From Sclerurus mexicanus (Eukaryota > Chordata > Aves > Passeriformes > Furnariidae), in assembly GCA_013396755.1 (NCBI GenBank), contig VWZF01005682.1, forward strand, positions 1,123,643 through 1,187,642: a stretch of 64,000 bases of DNA, read 5' to 3'. The notes under the pieces were generated by a model. That model did not search any database, was not told the origin of the DNA, and worked only from the letters and a program-made list of their open reading frames with translations. The position numbers and the translations under genes are program-made. Each line of letters begins with the position of its first letter. Positions within the stretch are counted from its first letter, which is position 1. Shown here piece after piece: positions 32,952-45,500 of this stretch.

Positions 32952-35900
32952 CCTCCTGTCTTCATTTAAATCCCCCTTGAACCCTCAGTCATTCCAAGAG
33001 GCCTATAAATGCTAACCTAAGTCAAGATAATGTCATTATCACTGCCATCAATGGAGTAACTCATCAAGTGCTGAAATAAATCACTTTCCCTGGGGATTAC
33101 TGCCTAAAAGCCAAATGTAATCAGTAAAGCTTGCGTTTGACAAGGCTGTCACAGATAGAATTCATTTACTAATGAGTTGCAGCCAAAAGTCCACATTGGT
33201 AATGTGTCTGTGGTTTTAATGAAACATTACAGAGACCTTCTCAGCATTTGTTGCTTGTTAGATAGGCTGTTTGTCAGATAAGTCTTCCCAATTGATGAAC
33301 AAGTTTTTTTCTACCTCTTACCCCCAGCTGAACAATGGGTCTCTAAGCATCATGCTGCCAAATGCTGTTTTCTAAAATCTTATTTGCTCCTTTGGAATAA
33401 TGTACCTCTTCAGCCTAAATGAACATGCCAACCATGTTATTGCCTGTTGATGGAGGGACACTGCCTTTTGAAGTGGTTTTTATAAAATTGTTCCTCCTGA
33501 AAACTGCTGAGTGAAAAAGAAAGGTGCTATCTCTTCGCTGTGCTATCAGGAGAAAACTTGAATCATCGATAAGGATGGTTTCTAAGCAACCAAATGCAGT
33601 CTACAACCATAATAACAGCACTTTGAAAGTAAATCACTTAGTCTGGTACATGCCGCACTCTCCAATTAATGGCAAATTCTTATCAGTTGTATTATCTGGC
33701 AGACACACATTTAAAGGGCTGAAGTGATTCTAAAACACTTCAAGTGGTAGAACAAAACTCAGAGTAATTCAGATCTCCCAAAGACTAATAGTTTTAAAGA
33801 ATTTTTATAGAAAATGTCCTAAGGGTTTTAATGGAAAATGACGATTCTTACCTTTTCTACCCTATAAGATATTCCAGTGAATTGTGTCTCTGCTCAAGGC
33901 TGACTCCTCAAACCTACAGAGAAAATATTGCCATAGGTTTTTGAATATTTTACCTAATTTTCCCCATAGAAAAGTGACCCAAGTACCATCAACACAGTGT
34001 TTATTACAGTATGGAAAACTTGCTCTTTGTGATAGAATCATACACTGCATCATCGTCTGCTCTACTGAAGTGTAAAAACCGGTTAAAATAACATTGAAAT
34101 TATCTTTTTCAGTAGGTAATATGACAGGGGGTGATACAGAAACCTGTAAAAATACCTTTCCTTATCACAGTCCATTTCCTAAATCCATCATTTTCATCTC
34201 TACTCCCTGCCATGCATATTCCTTTCTTATCTGCTTCTCTTCTCCATCTTAGTGCTGAGAGAGGGTAATGCTGCCAGAGAGTTGGTTTCCAGTGAGCTGC
34301 TCTCAGAGTAGGTCTTGTCTGTGCCTGTACCCTCTTCCCATGGGAAGGGATGCAGACCCCAGTTTCTCTTATCTGGGGAGCAAGCCAAGAGTACTCACAT
34401 CTTCATCTCCATGCTCCTGGTACATTTTAAAAAACAAGGAGAAACTTAGTGAGACCTAATGGGCCGTGAAAAGGGAGTTAATGTTTTAAAATCCACTGTA
34501 AAAGAGAGCAGCCAGCAGGTAGCTTTTTCTTTTCATGCTTTTTGAAGCATGTTGCTTTCAGCAACTGGTTCTCAGGTGGTCTCATCAAGGACACATTGCT
34601 GAGAGCTGGGCGCTGCCACCATGGAGCATTTGGGTTTAGACTGGGGAAGCAGGCATCCTTTGTGGTTAGAGACCAGCTGAGAGTGGTGGCAGGGAGTCTG
34701 GGGAAGGCTGCTTCCTCATGTGCCAATACAGGGTGTTGAAAGGGTCGCAAACCCCACAGTCCATGTGGGAACTTCAAAAAAGCGGATATTTCCTGGGGGA
34801 AACGCAGGCACTGTGGCCACCCAGGAGCCTGAGCAGCTTGCAAAGAACTTTTCATTCTGCAATTTGGGTCCTTTTAAGTTGCATGCCAAGGTCTCCCTGT
34901 AGTTTCTCTTGGTCTAACTGCAAAATAGGGGTGGAATTAATATGTCTGCTCTTGCGGTATCTGGCACAGTGATAGTGCTGGACACCAATGAAATACAAGT
35001 AATACCAAATTGCTTGCAAGACCATGCCAGAGGACTTGTAGAAACTCAAGGATACAGCAAACAAGAGTGGAAATCTGGGTCCGGACCTGGGGCATGGAAA
35101 GACTACGACTCCGTGAGTATTAGCTGCAGACTTCTCTATGCTGACATACATTTGACAAGTATTAGGAAAAATATGGGATGGCGTAATAGGGTCTGTCCGT
35201 GTTTAAAATGCTTCTGACAAGCCTGACATATTTAGTTTTGGGAACAAAACCTCCATTTCTTCAGATGCATGCAAGAACCGATCTCTCCACTTGCTCTCAT
35301 GGAAAGACACCTGTTCAGAAACCTCTACATGTGGCACCTTTTGGGGAACAGAAGGTCCCTGAGCCCATGACAAGCGACCACATGACAATGATGTGTCTCG
35401 GCCAACAAGGCAATGCTTGGTGCAGGACTTAGGAAAAAGTGAGAGGAGGCAGGAAGAGAGGAACCCCTTTTACAGCAAGTATGATGTTGTCTTTAGCTGA
35501 ATCAGAGCAGACAGATTTGGAGAGTTGATGAATAAGACAGAGGTTTGAAAAGGACAGTTTTGGATACCTCCAGGGACTCTCATCTAATCGCAAAGAATTC
35601 TCCAGGATGATAAGAGAACTAAAACAAAGAAATGCAATGATGTTCCTCCCTCCATAGATCTATATATTTCTCGCGTTGCCTGATTAAAGAACATGTTTTT
35701 GTTTAGAAACTAAAGTGAATTCTCGGAGCTTTGAAGGTTCTTCAGTGTCTCAAAAGGAGTCCAAGGAATGTTTGTTCTTGTGTAGAGATTATGTCATGTC
35801 TTTTTTATTTCAAGGAATATTTTACATGTGTTTATGAAAAATAGAAGCTATTTAATGTTCATCTGAGACTGAAGAAGGAGCTGGTGAGCATGACATCCTT

Positions 35901-38181
35901 GTTGACAGAACAGGGGACTGCAATTCCTTATCTGCAGCTAAACTTGGGCCATAAACCCCAGTCTGGTGACCCCCTGATCTGAGCTAGGAGGAACTCTTGA
36001 GGTGAGAGTAAGTTGATGCATAAGGTGGTGTTGGATGCTCTGGACTCATGACAGTGGAGGGCCAGTAGGAGATGCTGGGAGAGGAGAGCCACTGCAGAGC
36101 TGTTTCTTCTCTCTGAGAGCCATGACAGCCATCCAGATGTGTGCAAAGCAGTGCGCTGGTATTATTGAAACAACCCCTGCCTATGCCATGTCAGCTGTGG
36201 AGGTGTTCTCACAGCGTAAGACCAAAACACTGAGTAACAGCAATGCCATGGAAGGGACATAATGAGTGGAAAGTTCTAACCTCCCCACACCCCCACCACA
36301 GTCATCCATGTTATTAATTACCTGCAGGGAGGGAATTCAAAAGTGCAGAAGTAAGAGATCTTTGGGATTTCCACAGCTCTTGCAAAAGCAGAGTTAAAAA
36401 GCCCAGAACCTCCTTCTCAGGGCAATTTCAGCTATTTCTCTCCTTTTAAAAAAATTTCTATGTCAGCTTCTCAGCTGCACTTGCATATGGGGTACATATG
36501 GAGGAGAAAAAAAAAGCAATGACTGGCGCCGAATGGGGCCTGCTGCAGCTTTTAACAGTCCTCTCTGCTTACTATTAAAATGCAGCTTTACCCAGTGAAA
36601 AAGCTGCTTTATTGCTGCAAAAATACTTCCCAAAGACATGGCCCTTGGAGCACGGTGGGGAAACGTGACACGAAGCAGGCGGCTTCAGAGTGCCAGGCGC
36701 AGGGTCTGGGCTCAGCAGCCGGGTCAGGCTGTCCCAGAGGCACCCAGCCCTGCTGGCCCGCTGGGAGGGGATCAGCAGCATGGGGAGCTGCTTGTAGGTG
36801 GGCTCAGCAGTAGATGGGCTGGGGTTCTTACATGAAAAAGCAATGGTGCACAGTTCAGGCTGCCCCGGCTGACACCTCAGAGGGTAGGACTGTGCTGAGC
36901 CTCCACTCACCCACTGTGGTTTGCTCCCCACCATGCCTCCCCAGACGGGCAGCTCTCCTCCGCCTCACCTGGACATTAGTGGGAACACCTCTCCAGCTCC
37001 TACAGGCTGCTTTCACCTGGGACCTGGCCCTCTCCTCTTTGCATCCTCACAGTTCTGGCCTCACTTCCATGCTTCCTGGTCTGTGTGCATCAAAAGGCAA
37101 TTCTACACGCCTGCTGCATCTCACCATCACGTCCCACTCTGGGGCCAGCTGGTCCTCCTGCTGTCCTGTATTTTGCATGACACTGTCCAGAGGGCCAGCC
37201 CTGGTGGGGGCTGCTCTTGCCATCGGCCCTGGTAGAGAGCAGGAGGAGAAGTGACAGCCAAGACCCAGAGGGTGACATGTCAGCAGGACCTGGGAAACCC
37301 ATTAGTTTTTGATGCCTGCGGTGGGCTGAGGCTCTGCTGCTGTACCCGGGAAGTGGCTGGCAGCTCCTTTGAAGCTGCCTGCCCCCCATCTGCCTGCCAG
37401 CTGCTCTTCCTGCTGTGGCTGCCCACAGAAGCATCGTGGGTCGGAGGCAGAGCAGGGAGTGATGTTGAGGATCAGCGTTCAGTGGAATTGTGGGCTGCCT
37501 GTGTCAGGGACGGGTAATGGAGCATTGGAGGCCAGGTTTTTCAGAGCGTTGGTTGCGAGCTATGGCCGTGGTCCTTTGGGTCTTACTACCTTCTTCCACA
37601 GCACCTGGTAGTTGCTGAGTAGCAGGCCAAAATCTATTTCTGATCAAAACAAATTGCATTCAGTGGGATGCCAGATACTTGTGCAGACATACAGAGGCTG
37701 TTTGGCTTGCAGCTGCATGAGGATAGTGGTGTTTACAGTAAGAACCTGCATCAGGACAGTGCTGGCTTCCACATAAACCTAAATTTCTGATTCAAAGATA
37801 CCCAAATGCAGGGAACAAGATACAGGTTCACCATGGACAGTGGGGTATCTTAACCCTTTCTGCTGGTTCTTGCCAAAGCCCCCAGGAAAGAGAGCTCATT
37901 TTTCAAGAGTTGGTTTCTTGCCCGCACTATCGGTGCCTGTTCTCATGCACTGTGTGCATCTCACCCACCCGACTGCATCCTCAGCGATCTGTGATGGCTG
38001 TACGCCCTCTTTAAATGCAACAGCAGGCTGTGAAATACTCTGTTATCAAAGCTCTGTCTTTTGACTGCACCTTGTCTGTGGTCAGTACCCATTTTAAGAC
38101 TTCTTAAATGACACTGCAATTTTCTTCACCAAACAGGATGCAGAGTAGGTGGGAAATGGTGCATTTCATATCAAAAAAACA
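32952..38181. other. Intergenic, no gene seen
   Basis: From about 32980 to 33730 the sequence is AT-rich and non-repetitive with many homeobox-type TAAT words; it could be conserved regulatory DNA, but conservation cannot be seen here. Around 36640-37560 the DNA turns GC-rich and several overlapping frames on both strands stay open without any recognisable domain. Confidence 0.5.
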
Positions 38182-38296
38182 TGTAGATGTGATGCTTAGG
38201 GACATAGTTTAGTGGTGGATCTGGCAGTGCTGGGTTAATGGTTGGACTTGATGATCTTGGAGGTCCTTTCCAGCCTTAATGATTCTATGATTCTAT
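38182..38296 (+). mobile_element. CR1 LINE 3'-terminal fragment
   Basis: GATGCTTAGGGACATAGTTT, GTTGGACTTGATGATCTTGG and AGGTCCTTTCCAGCCTTAAT, then GATTCTATGATTCTAT, give an almost canonical CR1 3' end. It is the least diverged CR1 terminus in the window. Confidence 0.93.
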
Positions 38297-41200
38297 ATAT
38301 TTGCTTTCCCTGTTTCAAAAATATATACCTGCACTTACATGGTCGACAGCCTTTACTGTCAATATCTGCTCACGTTATCACTTCATGCCAAAGTAAGACT
38401 TGTATTCATCTCTTCCTGTAGCAACCCATTGCAGAAGAGCTGAATTTTTTAGCAGTTAGAGTCAGCTAAGGCTAATTTTTATGACGTTACTTCAGAAATT
38501 GAAATTAGAAGTTAGATTTAATTGGGAAAGTACTAGTTGCACAGCATTAAGAGGTTGTGGAATCTGTAAAAAAACTTGAAAGAAAATAATGAGCTTCATG
38601 AAAACGTATTTCTCTTTTTTCCTTTTTTCTTTTTTTTTTTTTTTTGCAAGCATCACTAAGTTTTCAGCAAATTTTAGCCATACTCAAAGTTACCCTTCTG
38701 TGAAAAAGGATCCCCTTTTTTCAAAACAGTCTCTGGGAAACCAAGAAATCATAAATTCTGTCACCTCTACCATGCTGAAATTTCTGTGGCAAGCACAGGT
38801 GGAGACAGAGGTGAAAAATACTGGGTCAGAATGGAAAAGAATGGGGTATAAGAAAATAACACAGGTGTTAAAGTGCCCTCCAGTGCCAACCCAAACAAAG
38901 GGTGGTCTATGGTGAATTTTCCTTGGAGTGACAAGGGTGTAGTTTCCAACTACAATGAGATTTCTTTCCATAAAATTTAGTTTAGGAGCCAAGATTGTGT
39001 TTTCAAATTGAAAAAATTAACAAGTCCAGGGATTTCTGGACTCATGTGCTTTGATAAATAAGGTAGATTTTAATGACATTAGCACTGACTAGACAAATCG
39101 AACTAATTTGCAGGACAATGGACTCCAGATACAAAAAAAATTGGTGGTGATAAAGATTTATGGGTACCGTGTTCATGCTGATGAAATGCCTGATTGTTGT
39201 TATTTACAATGTAATACTAATTCCCCTTGGATTTTTTTTTCTTTTGTTTTCATCCTTTGCCCTTTTAGAGGGCAGGAAAAGAAGAGGACAGCAAAAGGAT
39301 TTAGAGGATATGAGTGGGGTCAGGCTCTGCACACGCTAAAGAAAAAACAAACTGTTTGAGGTCACAGACATTGTTGAATTGCACTCAAAATGTCCAGTGC
39401 TTTTGTTCCAGCTGGTATCATAAAGCAGATGTTTTATTGTTTGTTACATATGGAGATAAAGCTGAGCTGGCATGGTGAGGACTGTCGCAGCCTGCCTGGA
39501 GCACTGTGCCAGCAGGAGATGCTTCAGACCTTGGCTGGCATGCTTTCCTCCCTAACAAGAGGCATGATGTCTGCAGAGGTGATGGGGAAGGGGTGACTGA
39601 GACCCAGAGTGTGGTGGGAACATCCTGACTCTGCTCCCTTTTGCAGCCTCCAAGGAAAAGGTGTGGGGATATCTAAGGCAAGGCATAAGTTCTGCTGCTG
39701 GACCCTTAGTGAGGTTTCCAGGCTGTCCCAGAAGCGAAACAGGTGGAAAGGGATCAGCCTTTGTTTTGTCCTTGAGCCATACATGCCACTATGGGATGTG
39801 TGGGTTTTCCCTCTCCCCTGTAGCATCCCTGTGCAGGAGGAGGGCAGAGCAGCTCTCAGATAGCCTTGAACAGTGTTGAGCTCCTCACAAAGGCCACTGA
39901 TTTCAGAGGCAGTTTGGCATCAAAATGTTTTTAAGCACTTGGGGTTTTTTTGTACACTGAAGTGGCAGTACTCTGGGAAACCTTTGGTGGGCTCTCAGCT
40001 CCTCTAAACACATTTCCATCATCAGCTGATGCCAGAGAAAGGCATCAGACTGTGTGTTACTTCAAGCAGTGTTGTAAACCCAGTGGGAGCAAAATGGTTC
40101 TCTGGGCTATTTTGCTTCCAGAACCTCTTGTCATGCACTGTTAGATGGGATGAGGAGTACTTTAGGTGGGATTTGTGTGGCTACTGAAACACTTTGCCCC
40201 CTAAAGTGACTTTGTTCCTCTATCAGTGACTAATATCAGTGACTAATAATCTTCAGGTTTCTTTTCTGATTGCTCTTTTAAAAAAAAAAGTAAAAATTCT
40301 TGGGATTTGGTGTAATGTAGCAGTTGCAAATAGACAACATTTCTTTAGACATATCAAAATACACAGACAAAAGCAATCTTAAGAAATGTCAGAAGAAGAA
40401 TTGTCTGGGCAAGTAAAGTTCTACTGCTCTGTGTAATGTTCCCTTTAAAATGTGAGTTTCCAGTTTCATATCATACCATAAAGAGCAGATAGCTCATGTG
40501 CCTTGCTGGAGGCTAATTCACTCTTGCAACTCTGTGTTCAGCTCTTATTAAAAAAAAAAAAAAAAGAAAAAAAAAGTTTAATCTGATCTGAATCATTTTT
40601 TGCCTCCTGCATTTCTTGCTCTTCTTCTCACTTGTTTTTGCCCTTAGAGATTCTTGGCATTGCTTTTTTTCTTTTTTTTTTTTTTTGTTGTTATGTAACA
40701 GACTTTAAGAACTGTAGCAGTTGTTTAAATATTAACTCCAGCAAAATGAATGTAGCATCATCATATAACTCTAATAGGAGGTGATTTCCTTGCTTCAGAA
40801 ACCAAGAGATCTGCATGTAGCATCTGATGAATAAAAGTCCAGGAGGAAAGAACCTGGCAAAGAAGAAACAGCCAGTGTCTTTTTCCTTTGAACAGTTGAC
40901 ACCTTTTACCACCACACCTGTTTTATGGCTTCAACATTTGATGAGCTGATTTTATGAATCTGTACTGTTAGACTTATTTACATATTTTGAAGTTACATGT
41001 CCAAGGTCTAGGACTGGATTCATTCTATACCTGTAGCATCAGAGGTAAACATGCAGCTGACTAATTTCCTTAGTCTTTCAAAATTAAGCGCCTCTAGAGA
41101 GTGGTTCACATGTTGTCTGGGACATGTTGCCATCTTTTTAAAAGAGATTAAGGCCAGTTTTGCAAAACATGTTTCCAAAATCACCTCTTTATTGAAAATT

Positions 41201-42411
41201 CAGGCAACCTAGGAAATCTTGCCAAGGAAATGAACCTCCAAGTCACTACGCCAAAAGGAACCGGGCAGAGAAAACATTTATGCAGTTTGCCTAGCAAAAA
41301 ATATTTGAAACAGTTTGGAGAAGCACCTTTCAATCACATTGCAAAGGTGTTTTGTACCAATGAAGATGAGGGTGGGTGCTCAGTGACATTGTCAGATGCC
41401 AACCTGTAATGCATTTCTGTCAAGAATAGGAACTGGCAAGGCAACACTTTTCAGATTCTGCTAAGTAGAAGCTCCTTTTTCTAAGCTGGCCATTAAATAC
41501 TCAAGAATCTAAATCTCCCTGAAAATCCCATTCCTTGGGAGTTAAGTTGCATTTCAAAATGGTATTTGGGACCCTAAGTCATTTTTTCAGAATGCCTTTT
41601 TCAGATATGTCATTGTAAATCCTCTCAGATGCTGCTTGTGACCAAAACTGGCTGGGAAGGGGTTGTGAGATCCAAGAAAATTTGATTATCAATTTGTTAA
41701 GCATGTTCTTAGGCAGAGTGAGTGGAAAGAGTAATTTTATTTAGCTTGAAGTATCTGGTAAACATAAAGAGAAAAAGGGCTCTGTAGTTGGACAGGTCTT
41801 ATCTCAGTATCTTTATTTACATGTTCAAAGAACACTGACGCAATCGAGCTACCAAAAGAACTGCTTTCCATCAGCCTGGGAACAGAAACAAATGAGTATT
41901 TCATAGTGTTGTGTGAAAACTATGGCAAATGTTATGTAAAACTGCAAACAGAATGTTTGTGTTCTAGTTCCAGGTCATTTAGTGGGCAAAAAGAGAGACA
42001 TTTTGTGTGAAATAGCCATGAAGCACTTTATTATTATATAAGGATAGGAACTGCTAGATCAAACTAATGGTGACATGTCGAGAAACAGATGCTTCAAAGC
42101 AAAATGCAAGACATCCCAGTGTGGGTAATTATGAAATAGTCTGACCATAGGGGAAATTTCTGCATAAATGACTTTAGTCCTAAAAGACTACATGTTTGTA
42201 TTGCCTCTCAAAAGGTTTTAGACCCATTTCCCACAGACACAGGGCTTATGCAACCAGTGTGCTGCCCGGGTGTGCAAATCTCCGATTCCCTCACTCTCTG
42301 TCTACGGCAAATTCTGAACACATTAGGTCACCTCTGCCACGTGGAGTAGAGGAGGGGACATCTCACAAATAGTTAATTTCCTAGAGGTTTGATGAATATA
42401 AGCTGCTCCCC
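38297..42411. other. Intergenic, no gene seen
   Basis: AT-rich sequence with homopolymer runs: T16 at 38630-38645, an A-rich run at 40550-40575 and T runs at 40663-40686. A perfect 13-bp tandem duplication lies at 40221-40246. Nothing coding was recognised. Confidence 0.55.
40550..40575. repeat. Poly-A tract
   Basis: A runs of 15 and 9 separated by a single G. It could be a retroposon tail, but no retroposon body is recognisable beside it. Confidence 0.9.
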
Positions 42412-42545
42412 AGTGAGGAGAGGCAAGTAATTGTGCCAGCTCAAGGTGAGTTTACACCTCATTAGAAACCAGAGAAACCACATGGGAGAGCATCTTATAA
42501 GTGCTCCAGCTGTGGGAAAAGCTTCAACCGTGGCTCTCCATCAAC
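42412..42545 (+). pseudogene. Decayed C2H2 zinc-finger fragment
   Basis: The reading LIRNQRNHMGE (about 42459-42491) copies the end of a Kruppel-type finger plus the linker consensus HQRTHTGE, with the second histidine retained. After a one-base frameshift, TATAAGTGCTCCAGCTGTGG and the following bases read YKCSSCGKSFNRGS, with both cysteines correctly spaced, ending at a TGA. Upstream sequence from about 42412 keeps a faint trace of a preceding finger with a deletion of about 14 bases. It is a small broken remnant of a C2H2 gene, probably a retrocopy or duplicated exon piece; the parent gene cannot be named. Confidence 0.7.
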
Positions 42546-45500
42546 ATGAGATGCAAATCCTAGGTAACAACTAGCGCTAGGTGCTATCTCTTTCTCCTAT
42601 TGATTATAACTTTGAATATCCTCAGGATCTACTATAAATGCTTGATCCTTCGTGTCCGAGCAAGCATGTTCTTAGCTTCAACAACCTCCAGAGGCACAAA
42701 TGCTAATTGAATAAAGTGCAGATAGGACATTTCATTTTGGTACCAGAAATCTACAGTTTTTGATGTAGCTCTTCCCATAAAGCAGCTGAGCTTAATTAGT
42801 GCATGATGCTCTTTATGGACTAGCAGGCTAATTTGTAATTTAATTAGAAGTAAGTTGAAGGCAGTCTCTTGCCTCTTGGGACTGCTATAATGAATTGTTT
42901 CAAGGTGTTGAAACCTTGTCTCTGCCACAGAGGCTTGTTTGACCCTTCTCTGGAGTCAAAACCATGTTAGAAGATGTATATTACCCCTCTTCTCAGACCA
43001 GACAGGGCCACTCCATGGCATCCATCTTTTTCACACTAGGCTGTTGCGGAGTCCTCAGGACAAAGACAATGTTTTCAAAGCTTGGCCTTCTTCTCAAGGG
43101 CCTGGGCCACAGTGAGCCGTCCCTTGCCAATCCATTCCCCTTGCACTGTCAAATGCCACATCTTGTACCGCTTCTGCATCGCCTTAACAGCAGCATGAAT
43201 TAAATGAGACCTCCTAGGAGAAGATCCCTGGTCCTAGCCATAGTGCTCACATTGGCCTGGATGTTGTTTAGATATTGTAAAAAAGTTATGATTGTAAGTT
43301 CTAAGGTGGAAAGGTGGGCCCTCTGAACTAGAAGGAGATATGTATATGTTTCCCACAAAATTCAGCAGCCGGTATAACACTGCTAATGGGGAAATTTATT
43401 CATAGATATTTTGGCAAGTTCTCAAGGTAGTCTCATTTCAATTGCAATTGCACAACTCTCTTTTTACTTTCCATTAATGTTTGTGCAAGGACCATATTGT
43501 TCCTAGGAGCGGTATTTTGCGAATGCACTTCAACACACCCACCTGTGGGTTGCTTGCTCCTAAAATAAAGTAAGCAAAATAATATCAATCTGTATTTCAT
43601 TTGGAAGCCCAAATGCTTTATAAGATGAATCAACTTGTCAGGGACAGTCAGGGCTGGCAAGTAATATGTCATGTCTGAGACAGTGGATTACATGGTTCAG
43701 CTGCTTGACTGCAAACCTCGAATACGCAGGAAAACATAGTGCTGGAGTATGTTTATGCGAGATATTAATTGAATAAGTTTCAGAAACTGACACTGTATAT
43801 ACATTTGTCCCCACAATGAGCAGAACCATGTGTTCATTCAGTTTCCTTGGAGATGTGGCTCTGATTCACACAGAAGTGCCTGAAAGAACCCAGTGGCCTG
43901 AGAGGGAAGCTGGAAAACCTTGCAGGTTCAAAGGGACACAGACCCTGGTGAATCCAAAGGACTGATGGCAGTTCCTATCAGTTTCTTTTTGAAACAAGGC
44001 TCTGAAGAATTTTGCTTGGTCTTTTGGTGATGCAGCTGAGCGTTACACGTTTTTGACAGGACATCCTATCTGATGTAACACTGTGCTTCTCTGAGAAACC
44101 ACACCAGCATGTTATTTTCTATACCTTTTCTTTGGCCCTTATGCATTTGTGTCCATGCATGCAATATACTTTATGTTCCAGTCTTGTATGTCTACCACAC
44201 ATTCTTGTTTCCACCCTCCCACATAAACTATTGTAAGGGTGGCTTTTTGGCTTTTAAGACTGGTGTTAACAAGGATCAGATGCTGCCATCACTTATGAAA
44301 GAGCTTGGTTTCCTTTAACACTAGCAGTAAGCACCAGTAAAAAAAAAATAACAAAAAAAACCAAAACAAAACCCAAAAACATTGGTGTGGACATTACAGT
44401 GAAGTTCTTGTATTTAGCAGGTGAAAAGCCAATACTCAAGCTGCAGTGAGATCTGCTCATGGAAAACCCCTGGAAGCTGTTTTTAGCAGCAAGGCATTAG
44501 TCACCCTTGGAAGGCTGCTCGCTGTTCTGTGCTTCTGGCTCGCACCGTGCCATGCCACGCCACGTGCGAGGATTGCTTTGGATGCTGCACAGTGTTAACA
44601 GCCACTCCCACTTTGCCGCAGGTGTTGAGTTTGAGTGCACAGTTACTGCTTATTTTAGGAAAACATGAGCTCACGTTCCAGACAGCTTTCTCTCCAGCCA
44701 GAAGATGTGGATTATGGTCCTTCCATGTTCTGGCAGATGGGGGTGAGGGGTGGATAATGCCCCGCATATGCAAGGAGCATTCTGTGGGATTTCTCTTGAA
44801 TCTGTCTGGGGACATGGGGTGGCAAAGAGACAATGCAAGGGTGATGAAGGGTGGAGAAAGGGATGTTTTCCATGCCAGAAGGAGATTCAGCAAAGAGGAG
44901 ACAGGAGCAATGAGGTCATGGACAGAGGTCTGAGGAGTGGAATTTATTAGATCATCAAAAGTGGTGGATTAAGTAATGCTGCACTAAGGCTAAGGAAACT
45001 CCTAAAAAAATGTAAAAGGGAAAATACAGGTGATGAATGAAGAAGTCAGTTTAATAGACTGGAAAGCTGGCTTGCTTGCAGGGATGCCACCTCAGAGCAA
45101 TGACTCTCCTTGGGAAGAAGAAAAGCAGCTGCTTCCTGATGGACAGTTATTCATCCTCTCCAATCTCCAGTACCCCCAGTCTCCAGCACAGCTGAGCCAA
45201 CCAGAGCAGGGACCCTTGCTCAGTGCTCCTTGCTCAGTGCAGATTTGGCTGGCTAGTGGAGGAGAGGGAGGAGAGCTTCAATGAGGATGGCACTGTGCTT
45301 CCTGTGTAGGTATGGGGATGCGATTTGGCACAAATTAGCTGAGACTCAGCCAGGTCCCTTTTCAGGGACCAGAAGCCCTTTCCTTCCTCTGTGGCTGAGA
45401 CAGGGATTTGCAGAGAATAAAGGCTGTTAATACACACTGTCATTGCTTTATAAGGAAATGTCTTGAAATAATACATACTTACGGCTATTGTTGATGTCTT

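Noticed and set aside
36814..37254. 146-codon plus frame in GC-rich DNA
   Set aside because: It overlaps several equally open frames on both strands; low stop density explains it.
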